Assembly (NCBI GenBank): GCA_041583495.1
Contig: JBFHFS010000009.1
Span: forward strand, 1-64,000
Length of the DNA: 64,000 nucleotides
Origin: JBFHFS01 sp041583495
GTDB taxonomy: Bacteria; Bacteroidota; Bacteroidia; Bacteroidales; Marinilabiliaceae
Direction of reading: 5' to 3'
The position numbers and the translations under genes were made by a program. Below, in pieces: positions 59,843-64,000 of the stretch. The notes below the pieces were generated by a model. It worked only from the letters and a program-made list of their open reading frames with translations. It had not been told where the DNA came from and made no database searches. Positions within the stretch are counted from its first letter, which is position 1. Each line of letters starts with the position of its first letter.

Positions 59843-62548
59843 TCACTTCATTTGGTAACTGAATGAATAACTGCCTGAACCAATGCTCAACGACACATTT
59901 TCACCGGATACTTTCACACTTGATTTTACGGACTCAGGTAAATCGCCCTGGTTCATTTTCAATCCGTCAACGGTTGCGGAAGGTAATGTAAGAGTGGCCA
60001 TTGTATTGGATGGAACGGTTACCTCGTAAACCATCTCTTTCCCATTGATTTTCCATGCAGATTTTATTTTCCCATACATGGAATCAAATTCAGCCCTGGC
60101 ATAAGTTAAACCGCCCCCAGGATGCGGCGCAAGCAAAATATGCTTGTATCCCGGAAATTCAGGGTCAATATCTATACCGGCCACATAACGATAAAGCCAT
60201 TCCCCGATTGCCCCATACGCATAATGATTAAAGCTGTTCATGCCCACATCCTGAAACGATCCGTCAGGTTTCTGTCCGTCCCACCGTTCCCAGATGGTTG
60301 TGGCGCCCTGGGTAACAGGATACAACCACGATGGATATTCTTTCCGGTTAAGCAGCATAAAAGCCAAATCATCGTATCCATATTCCGAGAGTGTTTTGCA
60401 CAGCAATGGTGTTCCAACAAATCCGGTGGTAAGATGTCCCATCTTCTTCACATCTTGGGCCAAAAAGGAGGCAGCTTTTGGAATTAGATCTTCGGGAAGC
60501 AGATCGAATGCTAAAGCTAAAGCATAGGCAGTCTGTGTATTGGACACAAGCCGTCCGGCTGGTGTCACATATTCGCTTTGAAACGCCTTTTTTATGTTTT
60601 CGGAAAGTTGTTGATAAATTTGGGCATCGTCAGTCCTACCTAATATGGCAGCAATTTTGCCTAGTAATTCTGACGAATAGGCATAATAAGCAGTGGCAAT
60701 AAGGTCTTTTTCTGTGGTTGCTCCCGGATAATCCGAACGGGTAGTCGCAAAAGCCAGCCAATCGCCAAAATGGTTGTCCCCGGTCCATAAATTTTTCTGG
60801 CCGGCTCTGCTTTTCATGTATTCAACCCACCCTTTCATACCTGGATATTGAACTTCCAAAATACGTTTGTCGCCATAGGTCAAATACATGGTCCATGGGA
60901 TAATAACCGAAACATCGGCCCAGGCCGTTGAACCACCTTGTCCTTTAAGGACATCAGGGATAACATGAGGAACAAGACCGTTTGGCAGTTGATCTGCCGT
61001 CACATCGTGCATCCACTTGGTATAGAAAGGAGCCACATTGAAATTGAATGCTGCCGTCATGCTAAACACCTGTGCATCCCCCGTCCAGCCCAATCGTTCG
61101 TCTCGCTGAGGGCAGTCAGTGGGGACATCCAGAAAATTACCCTTTTGTCCCCATTGAATATTGTGCTGCAACTGATTAATTAACGGATTGGAGCAGGTGA
61201 ATGTGCCTGTGGGTGTCATGTCGGAATGAATCACTTCTCCGGTTATCATATCGAGTGAGGGTTCCCCCTGGTAACCCATTAACTGCACAAACCGGAACCC
61301 GTGAAAAGTAAAATGCGGCTCGAAGGTTTCTTCGCCTTCTCCTTTCAATATAAATTCGTCGGTGGCTTTTGCTTTTCGCAGGTTTTCGGTATAGAAATTC
61401 CCATCCTTGTCAAGCACTTCAGCAAATTTCAAGGTAATGAGATCACCTTTATTTCCTTTCACCCGAAGATTCACCCAACCCACCATGTTCTGGCCCATAT
61501 CGAAAACCGTTTCGCCTTTCGGGGTAGTGATCAATTTGATGGGATGAAGTTCCTCGACAATTTTTACGACCTCTCCTTGCGGGGCGACCAGGATATTTTT
61601 TGGGTGCTCCAGAATGGAGGCATTTTCCCACGCGTCATCTTTGTACCCCGATTTACTCCAGTCAGGCATCTCCAACCGGGCATCATAGGTTTCACCATTG
61701 TATATATCTGAAGAAAGAATAGGACCCGTTCCCACTTTCCAGTTCTGATCTGTGGAAACAATTTCACTGGATCCATCAGCATAATTGACCTGAAGCTGGG
61801 CAATTAAAGCGATTTTGCGGCCATAGTACCCATTTTCATTTCCCCAACCAATATTTCCACGATACCACCCATCGCCAAGAATCGCTCCAATGGTATTTTC
61901 CGACTCAAGCAGGGAGGTCACATCGTAAGTCTGATATTGAATGCGATTGGTGTAACTGGTCCAACCCGGCGTAAACAGATCGGAACTCACTCTCTCCCCA
62001 TTCAGAAATAACTGGTAAAGACCAAGGGCACTAACATAAATACGAGCCGATTTAATTTTTTTAGTTGTCGAAAACTCTTTTCTGAAATAGTGACAAGGTT
62101 TTGAATCCTTAACATCCGGTTCAGAGCCCAGAGTAATCCAGGAAGCCTCCCAGGTTTCAGGTTTCAGAATTCCCATTTCCCACCAAGCGGAATTACTCCA
62201 TTCAGTGGCTTTATTCCGGTTGTCCCAAACACGAACCTTCCAATAAACCCGTTGCATCGACCTCAAGGATGGACCACCATAAACCACATTAACAGACATA
62301 TCTGAAATGACCTTACCGGAAGTCCACAGAAGTTTTCCGTTGGGGCTTGCATCTGTTACGGCAATTTCATAAGCGGTTTGGAGCACATCAGGTTGGGTTG
62401 ATGAAAGCATCCAACTCAAACGAGGTTGCCGGATATCGATCCCCAGGGGGTTGGTATGATACTCACAGGTTAGTTCATTAACCGTGATTTTATTTCCCGC
62501 AAAAGCGGCCACACCAAAAAACAGAAAAAACATCGTTATTATTTTCAT
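59843..62548 (-). CDS. Alpha-L-rhamnosidase, GH78
   Basis: Inverting enzyme that removes terminal alpha-L-rhamnose. Signal peptide (MFFLFFGVAAFAG), Bac_rhamnosid_N and accessory beta domains (about 20-430), and an (alpha/alpha)6 barrel (about 440-790) with the hallmark DCPQRDERLGWTGDAQ near 480, WERWDG near 745 and NSFNHYAYGAIGEWLYR near 765. A C-terminal beta domain closes the protein. 901 residues is usual. Its product would feed L-rhamnose isomerase next door. The gene ends 5 bp from the frameshifted remnant. Confidence 0.93.
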   Translation of the reverse strand: MKIITMFFLFFGVAAFAGNKITVNELTCEYHTNPLGIDIRQPRLSWMLSSTQPDVLQTAYEIAVTDASPNGKLLWTSGKVISDMSVNVVYGGPSLRSMQRVYWKVRVWDNRNKATEWSNSAWWEMGILKPETWEASWITLGSEPDVKDSKPCHYFRKEFSTTKKIKSARIYVSALGLYQLFLNGERVSSDLFTPGWTSYTNRIQYQTYDVTSLLESENTIGAILGDGWYRGNIGWGNENGYYGRKIALIAQLQVNYADGSSEIVSTDQNWKVGTGPILSSDIYNGETYDARLEMPDWSKSGYKDDAWENASILEHPKNILVAPQGEVVKIVEELHPIKLITTPKGETVFDMGQNMVGWVNLRVKGNKGDLITLKFAEVLDKDGNFYTENLRKAKATDEFILKGEGEETFEPHFTFHGFRFVQLMGYQGEPSLDMITGEVIHSDMTPTGTFTCSNPLINQLQHNIQWGQKGNFLDVPTDCPQRDERLGWTGDAQVFSMTAAFNFNVAPFYTKWMHDVTADQLPNGLVPHVIPDVLKGQGGSTAWADVSVIIPWTMYLTYGDKRILEVQYPGMKGWVEYMKSRAGQKNLWTGDNHFGDWLAFATTRSDYPGATTEKDLIATAYYAYSSELLGKIAAILGRTDDAQIYQQLSENIKKAFQSEYVTPAGRLVSNTQTAYALALAFDLLPEDLIPKAASFLAQDVKKMGHLTTGFVGTPLLCKTLSEYGYDDLAFMLLNRKEYPSWLYPVTQGATTIWERWDGQKPDGSFQDVGMNSFNHYAYGAIGEWLYRYVAGIDIDPEFPGYKHILLAPHPGGGLTYARAEFDSMYGKIKSAWKINGKEMVYEVTVPSNTMATLTLPSATVDGLKMNQGDLPESVKSSVKVSGENVSLSIGSGSYSFSYQMK

Positions 62549-63127
62549 CTCATTTTTTAATTAGTTGTTCTTTATAGGTAATCGATGTAACTCGCCAATA
62601 ATGATCCTCCTCCCGCAAGAGCAGGACAGGTTATGGGAGAATCCCGAAGCATCGGAATCATAACTTGTCCCGATTTTTGATATCGGGAAGTTGCCCCGTT
62701 TTTCCGGGGGGTCGTTTCATGGATCTAAAATTTGTTTATCAATGGGCCCCCGAACCCGATTCGGAGGGAACTTGCCACCTTAGTCATTTTCTTCGCCTTA
62801 AAACGGGACAAGGGATGATAGAATTGAACGCCCACATTTTTAAGTGGGCTGGTTTCATTGGATCCCTGGCTGCATGAGTAAACTCCCCCAGAGACCTTGT
62901 GTGATGCCATCACAACGAGCATCCCAACCACCAAAACGGAAAGCGTTTTTAACTTTGTTTATGGAAACATCAGAACCCGACAGGCCAATACTTCCAACCG
63001 CAATAAATAAATGGTATGATGGGTTAATTCAAAAATAATAGTAATGGGTTTTTGAGCGGCGGGAAAAAAGCATGAGCTATAAACAACAAGTCAACCAACT
63101 CATCATTTATAGCTCATAATATTTTGC
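62549..63127. other. Intergenic region with several inverted repeats, possible mobile-element debris
   Basis: No gene recognised in 579 bases between GH78 and rhaA. Hairpins: CCCGAT/ATCGGG near 62670-62685, CCCCG/CGGGG near 62694-62709, and a long-range pair CTTGTCCCG (62664-62672) / CGGGACAAG (62804-62812). The composition is more GC-rich than the flanks. It could be decayed repeat or insertion debris; no transposase or target duplication seen. Confidence 0.35.
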
Positions 63128-64000
63128 TTATCGTTTGCTGGTTACATCCTTTTCGTATTGCTGAATATCGGCAATATAAGCTTCACCGGCAACCACCCCT
63201 TTTTTCATGCAATAGTAATCGAATACCGCAGCCCAGGGTAATGATTTGGCTTCCTCGAGCAATGCCAAACGTTCAAAGTTCTGGCCCTTGGCTTCGTAGG
63301 CGCGCAATTGAGCAATCGGTTCCAACAAGGCTTGAAGCAGGGCTTTTTGCGTTGCACGCACCCCTACTACATAAGCCCCAATACGGTTGATTGAGGCATC
63401 AAAATAATCCAGCCCTATATGAACTTTATCTACTGCCCCGGCACGTACTATTTCCTGAGCAATGGACTGTAATTCGTCACTCAATATGACCACGTGATCG
63501 CTGTCCCAACGCACTGGGCGGCTAACATGCAGCATCACTTCCGGCAAGAAAAGCAACAAAGAAGAAATTTTATCAGAAATAACCTCGGTTGGATGGTAGT
63601 GACCTGAGTCGAGTGTTACAACAACATTATTTTTAACGCCATAACCCATGTAAAACTCATGAGAACCCACCGTATAACTCTCAGCACCAATGCCGAACAA
63701 CTTACTCTCAATACAATCTTTCATGTATTGGTCGTTGGTTTTATATTTGAAGATGGTATCCAGCGAATCTTTCAGATTCTGACGGTATTGCAGACGATCA
63801 ACGGTCAAATCTTTCGACCCGTCAGGGATCCAGATGTTGTGCATACATTTTGAGCCCAGCTGACGTCCCATTTCTTCAGCGATTTTACGACATCTAATGA
63901 CATGCTCGATCCAGAATTCACGGATTGCAGGATCGCGGTGAGACAAGGTAAATCCATCGGCCGATTTATCGTGTGAAAAACAGGTACAATTGAAATCAAG
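63128..64000 (-). CDS. rhaA: L-rhamnose isomerase (partial, cut by window edge)
   Basis: Isomerises L-rhamnose to L-rhamnulose in the cytoplasm. About 290 C-terminal residues are visible; the reading frame is open through the right edge (LDFNCTCFSHDKSADGFTLS then HRDPAIREFWIEH), so the start lies beyond 64000. Family motifs: FNCTCFSH, IWIPDGSKD, VGSHEFYMGYG and LDSGHYHPTE with metal-binding acidic and histidine residues, and the end FDYYCMKKGV. Full-length RhaA is about 415-420 residues. Presence next to GH78 indicates rhamnose catabolism. Confidence 0.95.
   Translation of the reverse strand, partial: LDFNCTCFSHDKSADGFTLSHRDPAIREFWIEHVIRCRKIAEEMGRQLGSKCMHNIWIPDGSKDLTVDRLQYRQNLKDSLDTIFKYKTNDQYMKDCIESKLFGIGAESYTVGSHEFYMGYGVKNNVVVTLDSGHYHPTEVISDKISSLLLFLPEVMLHVSRPVRWDSDHVVILSDELQSIAQEIVRAGAVDKVHIGLDYFDASINRIGAYVVGVRATQKALLQALLEPIAQLRAYEAKGQNFERLALLEEAKSLPWAAVFDYYCMKKGVVAGEAYIADIQQYEKDVTSKR

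Noticed and set aside
62725..62934. A 69-codon minus-strand frame between rhamnosidase and rhamnose isomerase
   Set aside because: No family resemblance, located in a hairpin-rich stretch that looks like debris.

Overview
The window looks like a chromosomal segment of a Bacteroidota bacterium, most likely Bacteroidia in or near the Marinilabiliales. The evidence is a T9SS type A sorting domain, promoters of the TTTG-N19-21-TAnnTTTG type, AT-rich start regions without clear Shine-Dalgarno sequences, a glsA/glsB-like lipid pair, a coaX-TPR-lptC-CNNM-ppiD block and a Bacteroidota-style dcw cluster. Species cannot be told from this alone. Almost all genes are recognisable housekeeping genes; the last 10 kb is accessory glycan-degradation DNA.

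Layout. 1-360: tandem tRNA-like units, minus strand, running off the left edge. 415-8987: folC; PIN-PhoH ATPase; a structured leader or ncRNA resembling 6S RNA; mtaB; a suhB / LpxL-type acyltransferase / GT2 glycosyltransferase operon; a receiver-PAS response regulator. 9170-15910: coaX, the remnant of an outer-membrane protein gene, a TPR protein, lptC, a CNNM/CorC-type membrane protein and ppiD, an envelope-biogenesis block closed by a bidirectional terminator. 15998-32097 (minus): dcw division and wall cluster mraZ-rsmH-ftsL-ftsI-murE-mraY-murD-ftsW-murG-murC-(small ORF)-ftsQ-ftsA-ftsZ-yqeY, headed by three MraZ boxes with a 10-bp period; murF and ddl are not in it.

32342-48072: glsA-glsB-like glycine/amino-acid lipid acyltransferases; a flavin oxidoreductase of the lipoamide-dehydrogenase fold without its redox cysteines, overlapping a serine hydrolase; a long PurF-type amidotransferase; SPOR protein; tandem universal stress protein; yebC; miaB with a PlsC-like acyltransferase; aspS; tadA; a T9SS cargo protein. 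48585-54304: a small secreted protein, then a three-gene AmmeMemoRadiSam operon (Memo-AMMECR1 fusion, a spermidine-synthase-like polytopic membrane protein, a radical SAM enzyme), then tRNA-Lys(UUU).

54666-64000: a rhamnose-glycan region with GH97, a truncated ROK regulator, a DUF5722 putative glycosidase, a frameshifted gene remnant, a GH78 alpha-L-rhamnosidase and L-rhamnose isomerase (cut by the right edge). The enzymes would release rhamnose from a plant or algal polysaccharide and isomerise it to rhamnulose; no SusC/SusD pair lies in the window. The least understood items are the AmmeMemoRadiSam operon, the cysteine-less flavoprotein, the DUF5722 protein and the tRNA-like array.
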